A stretch of DNA of 64,000 nucleotides from Teredinibacter franksiae (GCF_014218805.1 NZ_JACJUV010000001.1:1810501-1874500), one strand, 5' to 3'; positions 7,782-17,449 are shown, counted from the first letter of the stretch. The notes: a model not told the origin generated them from the letters alone. Made by a program: numbers and translations.

Positions 7782-8726
7782 ATGGAAACCAAGATAAAAA
7801 TCGGCATTAGCGCTTGCCTCTTAGGTGAACGTGTACGCTACGACGGCGGCCACAAGCACGACCGCTATATTCACCACACACTCGGCGCTTTTTTTGAATT
7901 TGCCGCTTTTTGCCCCGAGGTAAATATTGGCCTCGGCATTCCCAGGGCACCTATACGCATCGTGCTGGAAGGCAGCGAAGAGCAGCCCGAGCAGCGGGTG
8001 GTGGGTGTAAAAAACCCAGAAAAAGAATACACACAAGAACTAACAGGCTGCGCCGATGCACAGCAACACTGGGTAGCGGAACTGTGTGGCTATATTTTTA
8101 AAAAAGATTCCCCCAGCTGTGGCATGGAAAGAGTCAAGGCATGGCGAAATGATCATCCAACCCGCAAGGGTACCGGCCTTTTTGCACAGCAACTCATAAA
8201 AAATAACCCTTTACTTCCCTGTGAAGAAGAAGGCCGGTTGAACGATCTTCACCTACGGGAGAACTTTGTTGAGCGCGTTTACGTCTACTCCCGCTGGAAA
8301 CAGCTCGCAGAAGAAGGCATTACGGCGCAAAAACTGGTGCAATTCCACAGCAGGCACAAGTTTATTATTCTCAGCCACAACCAGAAAAAATACCGCGAGC
8401 TGGGGCAACTAATGTCAAACATACCCAAGAATGATCTTGATGCATTTGCCAACAACTATATCTCACAGGTCATGGCCGTGCTGAAAAAGCCCGCTACCCG
8501 CAAAAACCACATAAATGTTTTACAACATTTACAGGGCTACCTCAGACCAAACCTAGATGGCGACGATAAAAAAGAGCTGCTTCAGGCCATAGAAATCTGT
8601 AGAACTAAAGATGGCCCGCTAACCGTTCCAAGAACGCTGTTAAGGCATTATTTTAGAAAATTCCCCGATGAATATATCGCGCGGTCTTATTACTTACAGC
8701 CCTACCCGGATGAATTGAATTTTTAA
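7782..8726 (+). CDS. DUF523 and DUF1722 (YbgA-type) protein
   Basis: A 314-residue two-domain protein. The N-terminal DUF523 domain (about 1-150) has IGISACLLGERVRYDGGHK and CPEVNIGLGIPRAP, with conserved cysteines including SCGMERV. The C-terminal DUF1722/YbgA domain (about 190-305) has LVQFHSRHKFIILSHNQKKY and ends RTYYLQPYPDEL-like (RSYYLQPYPDELNF). This fusion is repeatedly found next to photolyase genes and in ChrR regulons; no photolyase gene is in the window. It starts five bases after chrR, so it is probably in the same operon. Its biochemical role is not known; thiol or metal chemistry is suggested by the DUF523 cysteines only. Confidence 0.88.
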   Translation: METKIKIGISACLLGERVRYDGGHKHDRYIHHTLGAFFEFAAFCPEVNIGLGIPRAPIRIVLEGSEEQPEQRVVGVKNPEKEYTQELTGCADAQQHWVAELCGYIFKKDSPSCGMERVKAWRNDHPTRKGTGLFAQQLIKNNPLLPCEEEGRLNDLHLRENFVERVYVYSRWKQLAEEGITAQKLVQFHSRHKFIILSHNQKKYRELGQLMSNIPKNDLDAFANNYISQVMAVLKKPATRKNHINVLQHLQGYLRPNLDGDDKKELLQAIEICRTKDGPLTVPRTLLRHYFRKFPDEYIARSYYLQPYPDELNF

Positions 8727-8736
8727 TGGATTATAA

Positions 8737-8786
8737 TGAGCCTATATAGCCAATACAGATGCTTTACTCATGCGCTTTTAGGCTCA
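8737..8786. repeat. Inverted repeat between convergent genes
   Basis: TGAGCCTA (8737-8744) and TAGGCTCA (8779-8786) form a perfect 8-bp inverted repeat with a 34-base loop, between the DUF523 gene and the convergent hybrid kinase gene. No T tract follows on either strand, so termination is uncertain. Confidence 0.35.
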
Positions 8787-8825
8787 CAAAAAAACACCTA
8801 AAGTAACCCTAACAACTAATGTCAA

Positions 8826-11800
8826 TCACAGCCCCTTCAAATAGTCTTCCAGTTTTCTAAGGAAACGTTCTATCGCCCCTCGAAATTTAGGTGCTAGCTC
8901 CGATACTTTTTCCACATTTTCGATCTTTGCTGCCTGCTCCAAATTCGCCGCCAGCACTGCCAGCCCGTGACCGCACAATTGTGCTGCGCTACCTTTTATG
9001 GAATGCGCACAAAACCCTATTTGAGTAATATCACCCTGCGCTACAGCCTGATCAAATTCAGTCAGCGCATCAGGCATTCGGCCAACAAAAGTATTGAGTA
9101 AAATTTTCAGTCTGTCCTTTCGTCCTTTAAGCTTTTCCAAAAGCTGATCTACGCCCCACTCAGGAAGGTCTTCTACATCGACCACAGTAGGTTCGATTGC
9201 GCTGCCACCATTCAATGCCTGTTTTTGTACTACCGGCCTTACCGGCGCTGGCATAGCTTTTATCCAGTGCTTCACTTTCAACTCAAGAACATCTTGCTCT
9301 ACAGGCTTGCTTATATAATCGCTCATGCCCGCCTCAATACACTTTTCTCGGTCGCCTTTCATTGCATTTGCCGTCATCGCAATAACCGGGACATCTCGGT
9401 AAATTAGGCCGGCCTTACCTGCGCGAATCTGCCTACAACTCTCGTAACCGTCCATTTCTGGCATTTGGCAATCCATAAACACCAGCGAGTACAAATCATT
9501 TTCGTTAGCCGCTTCCAAGGCACGCAAAGCCTCTAGGCCGTTAGCGGCAACATCAACAACCACTCCCGCGTCACTTAACATCATTTTTGCGACTTCCTGG
9601 TTCACCGGATTGTCCTCCACTAACAATACTCGGGTTACCTCGGCACCGCCAAGTAGCTGAAAGCTTTCGACTCTGCTAGCCTCTACCCTTTCAATATTTT
9701 TCATATCCGATAGCGTACTGCCGCCAGCAAGAACAACCGACAGGCACTGCGCTATTCCCGAAGACGACACAGGCTTTATCACATGACCGTTAAAGCCGGC
9801 CTGCTGAAATTCCCGATAGAGCCCGGCGCTAATTCGACTCATTATCACCAGAGGGATAAGCGAGAGTTCCTCTATACCCTTAATCGCCCTTGCCAACGCT
9901 TGCCCGCTCATGCCGGGAAAGTACTGATCAATTATAATAACGTCTGGTAACGATTGATTTTCCTTTATATCTTGTTCGAGATATTCTACTACGGTGGTCG
10001 CCGAGTCGGTTACGTTAACCGAGGCTCCCCACCATTCGAGCGTATTACGCATAAGCTCTCGATTAGTGGCGTTATCTTCCACCACAAGAATTTTTCGATT
10101 ATGCAGATCCATTTTAGGTACTTGTGCAATCTCTTCACTCCGGCCTAAGTGCAGAAAAAACTCAAAAGTACTTCCACTTCCCGGCTCACTGAATGCTGAA
10201 ATATCCCCGCCCATTATGTCGCAAAGCTTTTTAGATATGGCCAACCCTAAACCTGTGCCACCGTAATTTCGCGTGGTGGAGGCATCGACTTGAGTAAAAG
10301 GATTAAATAAGTCTTCAATTTTTTCTTTAGGAATACCAATCCCGGAATCTGTTACAGAAGCTCTTAAGACAAGATCATCACCCGCAGGTGTCACACCTAC
10401 GCGAACAACAATCTCACCACTTTCGGTAAACTTAATCGCATTACCTACAAGGTTACTCAAAATTTGACGGATACGCCCCTGATCGCCATTGACCATAGGG
10501 TGCTCAATACCGGAGAGATCTACAATCAATTCAAGCCCACGCTCTTCCGCTCTTATCGCCATCGATTCACCGAAGGCATTCATCATACTAAGCAAATTGA
10601 AATCCAACATCTCCAAATCAATCTTCCCAGCTTCTACTTTGGAAAAATCAAGAATGTCATTAATTATATTCAACAAAGTACTGGAGCTGTGGGAGGCTAT
10701 TTTTAATTTTCTATCTTGTTCGGCATTCAGCCCCGAGCGTGACAGCAAATTAATCATTCCCATAACACCGTTTAGCGGCGTTCGAATCTCGTGGCTCATC
10801 ATTGCCAAAAAGTCACTCTTTGCTTGCGCAGCCGCTTCCGCAGCCTCCTTGGCTTCCACCAGTTCGTTCTCAGCTTTTTGGCGCGCACGAATCTCTCGCA
10901 CCCCCTCAACAAACTGACCAATACTGTTAGTGAGTGGATGGAGCCATTCAATTAATTCACGACTGTAACCACCTACTCGATTAGCTATTCCCACCAGCGC
11001 CAGGCCTCGATCACCGCTGCGAATAGGAATACCTAAAAAACTATGTAGCGGTGGATGGGCTTCTGGAATATTGCCACGACGCTGATCCTGACCTACATCA
11101 TTCGCAATTACGGGTTCAAGCGACAGTATTGCCGCACCAAAAAGGTTATCCATATTATAAAACTCTAGACCCACCTGTGCCTGCTGTTCGAAATATGCAC
11201 GCGCGCTTTCGTCCTGAGCAGTATTGCTTATCGTGGCAATCTTAAGGTACGGATCACCGCTTTCTAGATAGAGAATTTCACCTATAAATCCGTACTCGCT
11301 TTTAGACAAACTGAGAATATTGTCAAGCAGGTAATTGAAAGCAACTTCAACATCAGATCGCTCAATAAAACTTGCCTGTGTTTCAGTAATTACCCGCAAT
11401 AAGTGCATTTGCTGTTCAAGCTCCATCTTGGTTTGCTTGACTTTTCCCTCAATTATTTTTCGTGCATTAATGTCTTGGAATGACCCGTACAGGCGTATAC
11501 AGCGGTCATCTTCAAACTCTGCCTTTCCCGTAGCCGCCACCCATAGATCACGCCCCTTAGCCGTTACAATTTGCAGCTCTTCATTAAAACTTACGCCCTG
11601 CTCTGAACACATTTGCATCGCGTGCTCGATAATACTCTGGCTTTTTCCGGGCTTGTAATAACTGAATGCTGAATCCATTTGAGGTTTAAATTCCGGTTCA
11701 ACATCATGAATTTTTTTGGTCATATCGGACCAGTACACTTTTTTTGCCTGAAGATTAATCTCCCATGCACCAATGTGTGCCTGCTCACTCATTGACTCCA

Positions 11801-13460
11801 ACATCTCCTGTTGGCGCTGCAATTTTGATTCATTTTCTTTTTCCTTGGTAATGTCCATGGCCATGGAATACATTTTACCGGTTGTCGGCTCGGGGGCTGC
11901 ATGCCATTTTAAATATATGTAGCTCCCATCTTTTCGCCTAAAACGATTGACAAAACCTATAATCGACCTGCCCGCAGAAAGACCGTCAATTTCCTTCAAT
12001 GTCTCAGGCACGTCGTCCGGATGAATAAAATCAATGTAGGGTATATTAAAAAAATCATCTTCAGTAAACCCCATTACCTTTATAAAGGTTTGATTGATCT
12101 TTTCGAAATAGCCATCCAAATTGGCGATCGACATAAAATTATTGGAGAGATCGAAAAAATTCTGTAGCTGTGCTTTAGAATCCACCAATTCTAATTGAGA
12201 TTTTTTACGTTCTGAAATATCCTCTACCATCGACCAAATCAATTTACGGCCACTACCATCTTGTATCATTACACCGTTTTGCACTACTGGATATCGAGAA
12301 CCATCCTTACGAATATATTCCTTTTCATAAGGACCGTAGCGACCGGTTTGCAATAATCGTTGTAGCTGCTGCCTTTCGGCTGGTTCAAATTCAGCGGGCG
12401 TGAGGTCACGAAAACTCAGCAGCTTAAATTCCTCAGTGCTATAGCCCGAAGGTGCAACAATGGCCTGATTAAGCTCTAAGAAGGTGCCGGTATTAAAATC
12501 GTTAAGCGCAATACCAATGGGGGAAAGGTCGAATAGGCCGTTTAAACGTACGTCCTGCTCCCGACGCCGACTAATTAAACGGTCAATAAACAGCGTTCCC
12601 AAGCAGAAGGAGATCAAAATAAATACGCCCACTCCGCGCAGTTGCCAGGCGTTATCTGCACGAGGGCTCCAGCCACCTTCCGGGATCGCCGCAATTCGCC
12701 AGTAACCATGCGGCAGACTTACCCGATCGGTAACGGGATTTTGTTCAAACAGGCTTAATCGACCCCAAAAAACATGCCCGATATCGCCCTTGCCGTCTAA
12801 TCCGCGGATGGCAATTTCAATTTTTTTGTCGCCATCGATTAACCCGCTTTCACGATAGAATTCTTGCAGATTAATCACCACCGCGACCAAACCCCACAAC
12901 TCTGGCTCACCGGTTTGCACATTAGGGTTAAAGACTGGCACTCGACCTATAAGCCCCTGCCCTCCCTGCTTGAGGTTCACCGGACCCGCGAGCACCAAAT
13001 CACCAGAATCCAGCGCCGTCTGTATGGCGCTCCATTGTTCGGGAACCGCACGATAATCGAGATTAACCGCAGCCTCATTACCTTTGAGTGGATACATGTA
13101 ACGAATGACCATATCCGGCGCAGCGGCAATATTGCGCAATTGGGTATGCCCGCGAAACAAGCTCTTGGCGTACTGGGAAAAAACATCCTGATTGAGGTTG
13201 GAATTTGCACCGATTATAGCCGCCAGACTCAGGCCGGTTTGCAGGTTGGCATTAATATTCCCCTCCAGTCTCGCGCGTATTACCGAAAGCTCCTGCAGAG
13301 CACTTGAGCGCTGCGCCTGCTCAAACATCCGGTTATTGGACCAGTCTGCGAATACCAACAGAATGCCCAGCAGCACAGGCGCAACGACTAACAGCCAGCG
13401 TATAGGGTTCCCTGGACGCTTTATTCGGTACCTGGTCTGGGAGTGCGATGCTGGGGTCAT
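8826..13460 (-). CDS. CHASE/PAS/GAF hybrid sensor histidine kinase with two receivers and HPt
   Basis: A 1544-residue membrane hybrid kinase. TM1 is at about 20-38, a periplasmic CHASE domain at about 65-250 and TM2 at about 275-295. Three PAS domains follow (about 305-680; the NxFMSIANLDGYFEKIN and SFQDIN segments are typical), then a GAF domain (about 690-860). The kinase core has FLAMMSHEIRTPLNGV (phospho-His), a full HATPase (LVGNAIKFT, DSGIGIPKEKI, GGTGLGLAI), two receivers (IIIDQYFPGMSG and FMDCQMPEMDGY) and an HPt domain with AHSIKGSAAQL. All phosphorelay residues appear intact. CHASE domains bind small extracellular ligands; the ligand here is unknown. It diverges from the guanidine operon across a 470-base gap, but nothing shows a functional link. 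No partner regulator is adjacent. Confidence 0.92.
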   Translation of the reverse strand: MTPASHSQTRYRIKRPGNPIRWLLVVAPVLLGILLVFADWSNNRMFEQAQRSSALQELSVIRARLEGNINANLQTGLSLAAIIGANSNLNQDVFSQYAKSLFRGHTQLRNIAAAPDMVIRYMYPLKGNEAAVNLDYRAVPEQWSAIQTALDSGDLVLAGPVNLKQGGQGLIGRVPVFNPNVQTGEPELWGLVAVVINLQEFYRESGLIDGDKKIEIAIRGLDGKGDIGHVFWGRLSLFEQNPVTDRVSLPHGYWRIAAIPEGGWSPRADNAWQLRGVGVFILISFCLGTLFIDRLISRRREQDVRLNGLFDLSPIGIALNDFNTGTFLELNQAIVAPSGYSTEEFKLLSFRDLTPAEFEPAERQQLQRLLQTGRYGPYEKEYIRKDGSRYPVVQNGVMIQDGSGRKLIWSMVEDISERKKSQLELVDSKAQLQNFFDLSNNFMSIANLDGYFEKINQTFIKVMGFTEDDFFNIPYIDFIHPDDVPETLKEIDGLSAGRSIIGFVNRFRRKDGSYIYLKWHAAPEPTTGKMYSMAMDITKEKENESKLQRQQEMLESMSEQAHIGAWEINLQAKKVYWSDMTKKIHDVEPEFKPQMDSAFSYYKPGKSQSIIEHAMQMCSEQGVSFNEELQIVTAKGRDLWVAATGKAEFEDDRCIRLYGSFQDINARKIIEGKVKQTKMELEQQMHLLRVITETQASFIERSDVEVAFNYLLDNILSLSKSEYGFIGEILYLESGDPYLKIATISNTAQDESARAYFEQQAQVGLEFYNMDNLFGAAILSLEPVIANDVGQDQRRGNIPEAHPPLHSFLGIPIRSGDRGLALVGIANRVGGYSRELIEWLHPLTNSIGQFVEGVREIRARQKAENELVEAKEAAEAAAQAKSDFLAMMSHEIRTPLNGVMGMINLLSRSGLNAEQDRKLKIASHSSSTLLNIINDILDFSKVEAGKIDLEMLDFNLLSMMNAFGESMAIRAEERGLELIVDLSGIEHPMVNGDQGRIRQILSNLVGNAIKFTESGEIVVRVGVTPAGDDLVLRASVTDSGIGIPKEKIEDLFNPFTQVDASTTRNYGGTGLGLAISKKLCDIMGGDISAFSEPGSGSTFEFFLHLGRSEEIAQVPKMDLHNRKILVVEDNATNRELMRNTLEWWGASVNVTDSATTVVEYLEQDIKENQSLPDVIIIDQYFPGMSGQALARAIKGIEELSLIPLVIMSRISAGLYREFQQAGFNGHVIKPVSSSGIAQCLSVVLAGGSTLSDMKNIERVEASRVESFQLLGGAEVTRVLLVEDNPVNQEVAKMMLSDAGVVVDVAANGLEALRALEAANENDLYSLVFMDCQMPEMDGYESCRQIRAGKAGLIYRDVPVIAMTANAMKGDREKCIEAGMSDYISKPVEQDVLELKVKHWIKAMPAPVRPVVQKQALNGGSAIEPTVVDVEDLPEWGVDQLLEKLKGRKDRLKILLNTFVGRMPDALTEFDQAVAQGDITQIGFCAHSIKGSAAQLCGHGLAVLAANLEQAAKIENVEKVSELAPKFRGAIERFLRKLEDYLKGL

Positions 13461-13650
13461 GCCACGGAGTAGCCATTAGTTAGATCAGTAATTACCTAAC
13501 GAGTATAGATCACGGTGTATGAGCCAGCGTAGACGAATTCGGTCTCCGTAGAGCACCAGCAAAACGCATCGATTGCCTAGGCGCACCAAATAGAGCCGCA
13601 CAACACGCCCATTTTGCACATAAATCCAGTATTACCGGGCATTGCAACCT
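13461..13650. other. Divergent upstream region, hybrid kinase and guanidine operon
   Basis: Together with the promoter and riboswitch annotated downstream, this forms the 470-base non-coding region upstream of the guanidine importer. Weak NtrC-like half-sites (GCACCAAA at 13583-13590) lie upstream of the sigma-54-like promoter, where an enhancer would be expected. No open frame is convincing. Confidence 0.35.
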
Positions 13651-13667
13651 CTGGCACCGGAATTGCT
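13651..13667 (+). promoter_or_regulatory. Sigma-54 (RpoN) type promoter of the guanidine operon
   Basis: CTGGCACCGGAATTGCT contains TGGCAC (13652-13657), five bases, then TTGC (13663-13666), an excellent match to the -24/-12 consensus TGGCAC-N5-TTGC. Transcription would start near 13678, about 50 bases before the guanidine-I riboswitch. A sigma-54 promoter suits nitrogen-controlled use of guanidine. The enhancer protein is not in the window. Confidence 0.7.
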
Positions 13668-13730
13668 TTACTTAGGCTACGCGAGGAATCAATAACGCTC
13701 AGTTGTTGAACCGCAACAATTCGTACCAAT

Positions 13731-13872
13731 GGAAAGCTAGGGTTCCGGCCTGAACATATAAAGAAACTATTTTGAGTAGTTTCAGGCGCCTGGACCGAGA
13801 GCTTTCGACCTTTCTGTATTCGTTATATGTTTACGAACGAAGGGTTACACGGCGGGATAAAAGCCCGGGAGA
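13731..13872 (+). ncRNA. Guanidine-I (ykkC class 1) riboswitch aptamer
   Basis: The element has the diagnostic conserved blocks of the ykkC guanidine-I class in order. A P1 strand GAAAGC (13732-13737) runs into TAGGGTTCCG (13738-13747), then a P1b hairpin (CCTGAA/TTCAGG). Next is TGGACCGAGA (13791-13800), running into GCTTTC (13801-13806), which closes P1. After a linker comes ACACGGCGGGATAAAAGCCC and GGGAGA near 13847-13872. The class binds guanidinium and turns on downstream genes, here an importer plus a carboxylase pathway that degrades guanidine. Ligand class is recognised from sequence and strongly supported by the genes it precedes. Confidence 0.9.
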
Positions 13873-13874
13873 TT

Positions 13875-13909
13875 AATGGCAACACAGCGCCATTGTTTCC
13901 TCATTTTTT
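13875..13909 (+). terminator. Terminator-like expression platform of the riboswitch
   Basis: AATGGC (13875-13880) and GCCATT (13889-13894) form a short stem, followed by a T-rich stretch ending in six Ts (13904-13909). It begins directly after the aptamer and ends 24 bases before the first gene, as expected for a terminator that guanidine binding prevents. The stem is short, so strength is uncertain. Confidence 0.5.
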
Positions 13910-13932
13910 CGTGTGACCTTTGGAGCTTAAAC

Positions 13933-15039
13933 ATGCATAACAAACTACTCACCGGCGCTCTTCTCGGTTTTACCCTCTTGCTTGGAGCCTGCTCCGAAAA
14001 AGTGGCTGAAACCAAATCTTCCACAGCCTCGGCCCCTGCAGCAGCTGTTGCCGAAACTCCCAAGTTTAAAGTGTGCTGGTCTATCTACGTTGGCTGGATG
14101 CCGTGGGACTTTGGCGCCCAACAAGGCATCGTAAAAAAGTGGGCTGACAAATACGGTATTGAAATCGAAGTAACACAAATTAACGATTACATCGAATCAA
14201 TTAATCAATATACCGCAGGGGCATACGATGGCTGCACCATGACCAACATGGACGCCCTCACGATCCCTGCTGCTGGCGGCGTTGATTCCACCGCGCTGAT
14301 TGTCGGCGACTTCTCCAATGGTAACGACGGTGTTGTATTGAAAGATAAATCCGCTCTGGCAGATATTAAGGGCCAGACCGTTAACTTGGTGGAGCTGAGT
14401 GTTTCTCACTACTTGCTAGCACGCGGCCTAGAGTCAGTTGGCTTAAGTGAACAGGACGTTAAAGTGGTGAATATTTCCGATGCCGATATGGTTGCAGCTT
14501 ACTCCACATCAGACGTCACATCGGTTGTTACTTGGAACCCACTACTAAGCGAAATTACGGCCATGCCGAGTGCCAACAAGGTGTACGACTCGTCCAACAT
14601 TCCCGGTGAAATCATCGATTTAATGGTGGTCAACACCAAAACACTTACGGACAACCCCAACTTTGGCAAAGCCTTGGTTGGCGCTTGGTATGAAATTATG
14701 GACATTATGGGCGCCAGTGACGAAGCAGGCCTAGCGGCACGCACGAGTATGGGAATCGCTTCCGGAACCAATCTAGCGGGTTTCGATGCTCAACTGACCT
14801 CAACGCAAATGTTTTACCAACCGGACCATGCCGTAGCCTTCGTCAATAGCGATAAACTCAAAACCACAATGCAGTACGTTGCCGAGTTTTCTTTTGATCA
14901 CGGTATTCTTGGCGAAGGCGCAACCGACGCCAATTACATCGGTGTTGAAACACCCTCGGGAATATACGGCGATGCCGAGAACGTAAAATTTCGGTTCAAC
15001 CCAAACTATATGCAAATGGCGGCAGAGGGTTCTCTGTAG
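13933..15039 (+). CDS. Guanidine/urea-type ABC transporter substrate-binding lipoprotein
   Basis: A 368-residue periplasmic binding protein of the NitT/TauT-like class often named putative urea ABC transporter binding protein. Residues 1-20 are a lipoprotein signal with lipobox LLGAC (Cys20), so it is anchored to a membrane. The segments WSIYVGWMPWDFGAQQGIV and GAYDGCTMTNMDALTIPAA resemble the ThiY/SsuA binding fold. I start at the ATG at 13933 because GGAG lies six bases upstream and the signal peptide follows; the open frame extends to 13876, inside the riboswitch platform. First gene of a riboswitch-led operon, so the ligand is most likely guanidine; this is inference from regulation and neighbours. 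Confidence 0.88.
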   Translation: MHNKLLTGALLGFTLLLGACSEKVAETKSSTASAPAAAVAETPKFKVCWSIYVGWMPWDFGAQQGIVKKWADKYGIEIEVTQINDYIESINQYTAGAYDGCTMTNMDALTIPAAGGVDSTALIVGDFSNGNDGVVLKDKSALADIKGQTVNLVELSVSHYLLARGLESVGLSEQDVKVVNISDADMVAAYSTSDVTSVVTWNPLLSEITAMPSANKVYDSSNIPGEIIDLMVVNTKTLTDNPNFGKALVGAWYEIMDIMGASDEAGLAARTSMGIASGTNLAGFDAQLTSTQMFYQPDHAVAFVNSDKLKTTMQYVAEFSFDHGILGEGATDANYIGVETPSGIYGDAENVKFRFNPNYMQMAAEGSL

Positions 15040-15077
15040 ATCGTGCCCTGTAAACTAAACCAGGAATTGACGCACCG

Positions 15078-15911
15078 ATGAAGAAATTAATTAACCAGTA
15101 CCCGTCAAAACCGGTGCGTCTATTTCTCGGGCTTCTGCCATTTGTGCTTCTGCTATTTGTCTATGTGATAGCTTCAGAGGCACGACTGGCAGAAAACCCC
15201 AACGACAAACTCTTACCCTCACTTAGCTCGATTGCAGATGCCATCGATCGAATGGCACTGAAACCAAGTAAGCGCTCGGGTGAATATCTTTTTTGGCAAG
15301 ATACTTACAATAGCCTAAAGCGCCTTTGCATCGGCGTTGGCATTAGTGCACTTCTTGCGCTATCGGTTGGCGTACTAATGGGGGCTGTCCCCTATTTTCG
15401 CGCAAAATTCTCCCCGCTGGTAACCGCAATATCCTTGGTGCCACCCATGGCCATCCTACCCATTCTATTTATTATTTTTGGCTTGGGGGAACTGTCTAAG
15501 GTTGTGCTCATTGTTATAGGCATAACCCCCTTTATTACGCGCGATGTCTATCAACGTGTAATGGAAATACCCAACGAACAGATTATTAAGGCGCAAACTC
15601 TGGGCGCCAACACTTGGCAGATTATTGTGCGGGTAATACTTCCGCAAGTAATGCCTCGGCTGCTCGCCGCCGTACGCCTTTCTCTGGGTGCAGCTTGGTT
15701 ATTTTTAATCGCAGCTGAAGCTATTGCCGCAACCGATGGTCTAGGTTATCGCATATTCCTGGTTCGCCGTTATCTCGCCATGGATGTCATTCTGCCCTAT
15801 GTCATTTGGATAACCTTTCTTGCATTTGTGATCGACTACCTTATTCGCCAAGTATCGCACAAAACATACCCTTGGTTTCACGCTTTGGAAAATAACCGGG
15901 AGGGCAAGTAA
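15078..15911 (+). CDS. ABC transporter permease (NitT/TauT type, guanidine importer)
   Basis: A 277-residue inner-membrane permease. It has an N-terminal membrane segment (about 15-32) and a block of helices from about residue 85. The cytoplasmic EAA-like loop reads IIKAQTLGANTWQIIVRVILPQ, which contacts the ATPase. AGGA lies upstream of the ATG and the stop overlaps the ATPase start (TAATG). It is the transmembrane subunit of the importer whose lipoprotein and ATPase flank it. Substrate is inferred to be guanidine from the riboswitch and the downstream carboxylase pathway. Confidence 0.88.
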   Translation: MKKLINQYPSKPVRLFLGLLPFVLLLFVYVIASEARLAENPNDKLLPSLSSIADAIDRMALKPSKRSGEYLFWQDTYNSLKRLCIGVGISALLALSVGVLMGAVPYFRAKFSPLVTAISLVPPMAILPILFIIFGLGELSKVVLIVIGITPFITRDVYQRVMEIPNEQIIKAQTLGANTWQIIVRVILPQVMPRLLAAVRLSLGAAWLFLIAAEAIAATDGLGYRIFLVRRYLAMDVILPYVIWITFLAFVIDYLIRQVSHKTYPWFHALENNREGK

Positions 15912-16699
15912 TGAGCTACTTATCGCTGAATCATGTTTGGAAAGAGTACGGCGATCAAGTTATTTTGGAGAGCTTGAACAACAACGTAAAGAAAGGCGAC
16001 TTTATTACCATTATCGGCGCTTCCGGTTGCGGTAAAACAACGTTCCTAAAAATGCTGCTGGGTACTGAAACCCCGAGCCGCGGACAAATACTCCTGGAAG
16101 GCTCAGTCATTCCGGCAGAACCTAGTGCGGAACGCGGCATCGTCTTTCAACGCTATTCAGTATTCCCACACTTAACGGTTTTACAGAACGTAATTTTGGC
16201 AAAAGAGCTGAAGCAAAGCCCAATACTCGGGCGACTTTTTGGCAGTCAAAAGAGGGCGGCAGTACAAGAAGCTTTAGAGATGATTGAAGCGGTTGGCCTA
16301 CAAAACGCCACCAAAAAATACCCGCATGAATTATCCGGCGGTATGCAACAGCGATTGGCGTTGGCACAGTCATTAATTAAAAAACCTCGCATTTTGTTGC
16401 TTGACGAACCCTTCGGTGCGCTAGACCCTGGCATTCGTTCCGACATGCACGCTCTGGTTAGAAACCTTTGGCGGGAACATCATCTCACTATTTTTATGAT
16501 TACTCACGACATCAAAGAAGGCTTCCATTTGGGAACCCGCCTGTGGGTATTCGACAAAGACCGACACGACCCACAGGCACCCAACGCCTACGGTGCACAA
16601 ATCACCTACGATCTTCCTGTAGGAGATATCTGTGAAAAAACCGAAGCAAAAATAGATTCAGCTATTAACCCAGAACAATCTCTAGCAACAACGGCTTAA
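15911..16699 (+). CDS. ABC transporter ATP-binding protein (guanidine importer)
   Basis: A 262-residue cytoplasmic ATPase of the nitrate/taurine subfamily. Walker A is GASGCGKTT (about 36-44), the Q-loop lies in IVFQRYSVFPHL, the ABC signature is ELSGGMQQRLALAQ and Walker B is ILLLDEPFGALD, followed by the switch-region TIFMITHDIKEG. All catalytic motifs are intact. Its ATG overlaps the permease stop, so the two are translationally coupled. The C-terminal 50 residues are variable. It energises the importer of the guanidine operon. Confidence 0.92.
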   Translation: MSYLSLNHVWKEYGDQVILESLNNNVKKGDFITIIGASGCGKTTFLKMLLGTETPSRGQILLEGSVIPAEPSAERGIVFQRYSVFPHLTVLQNVILAKELKQSPILGRLFGSQKRAAVQEALEMIEAVGLQNATKKYPHELSGGMQQRLALAQSLIKKPRILLLDEPFGALDPGIRSDMHALVRNLWREHHLTIFMITHDIKEGFHLGTRLWVFDKDRHDPQAPNAYGAQITYDLPVGDICEKTEAKIDSAINPEQSLATTA

Positions 16700-16724
16700 T
16701 AGACTCTTAATAAAGAGAAACGAT

Positions 16725-17447
16725 ATGACCAACCCCGTTTATTCCTACACACTGCCACCTGCGAGTCACTGGTCACTAAAGGTGCGCAAGGGTACATTGC
16801 TCAAACTCACCGACATTGAAGGCGGTGGAAATCTGGGCATTATGTTTTACAACCCTGAAAATCTACTGGAGCGCTACAACGCGCCCGACACACTCAAGTG
16901 CCAGCATACTTTCAAACTGACTACAGGCAACTGTTTGTATTCGGATATGGGTAGAATTTTCTGTTCTATTGTTGCCGACGACCACGGCTGGCATGAAACC
17001 GTTAGCGGCAATAGCACAGTTGAAATAATCAAGGAAAAATGGGGCGAACTGAATTACCAGCAGGCACGAAACGAATGGCAACAGAACGGCTTCAACAGCT
17101 TTCTCGTTGAGCTGGCGAAGTACGGCATGAACGAACGCGACATGGTTTCAAATTTGAACTGCTTTAGCAAAGTTGAAGTGGATAGAAAGGGCAATATCAG
17201 CCTTGCAGCCAGCAGCTCACCTTCAGGCACATCCGTTTCCCTGCGTTTTGAGATGGACACGCTGATCGTTATGCATAGCTGCCCCCACCCTCTCAGTACT
17301 GAAAGCGTCTACCCCAGAAAACCTGTTCTCTGTGAATTCTTCAATGCCAAAACCGTATACGACAACGATTTATGCATAAACCATTGCAACGAGAACAAGC
17401 GTGGCTTTGACAACAATCGGCTGTATCACATGGGAATGGGGCGTTAA
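16725..17447 (+). CDS. DUF1989 protein, probable carboxyguanidine deiminase subunit
   Basis: A 240-residue DUF1989 (urea carboxylase-associated) protein. Features include [19 protein letters not shown], the metal-ligand-like [16 protein letters not shown] and [15 protein letters not shown]. In characterised guanidine pathways two such paralogues form carboxyguanidine deiminase, which releases ammonia from the product of guanidine carboxylase to give allophanate. It follows the ABC genes by 25 bases and precedes its paralogue by two bases. Which of the two corresponds to CgdA or CgdB I cannot assign. Confidence in the family is high, in the reaction moderate, from context. Confidence 0.85.
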   Translation: MTNPVYSYTLPPASHWSLKVRKGTLLKLTDIEGGGNLGIMFYNPENLLERYNAPDTLKCQHTFKLTTGNCLYSDMGRIFCSIVADDHGWHETVSGNSTVEIIKEKWGELNYQQARNEWQQNGFNSFLVELAKYGMNERDMVSNLNCFSKVEVDRKGNISLAASSSPSGTSVSLRFEMDTLIVMHSCPHPLSTESVYPRKPVLCEFFNAKTVYDNDLCINHCNENKRGFDNNRLYHMGMGR

Positions 17448-17449
17448 GC

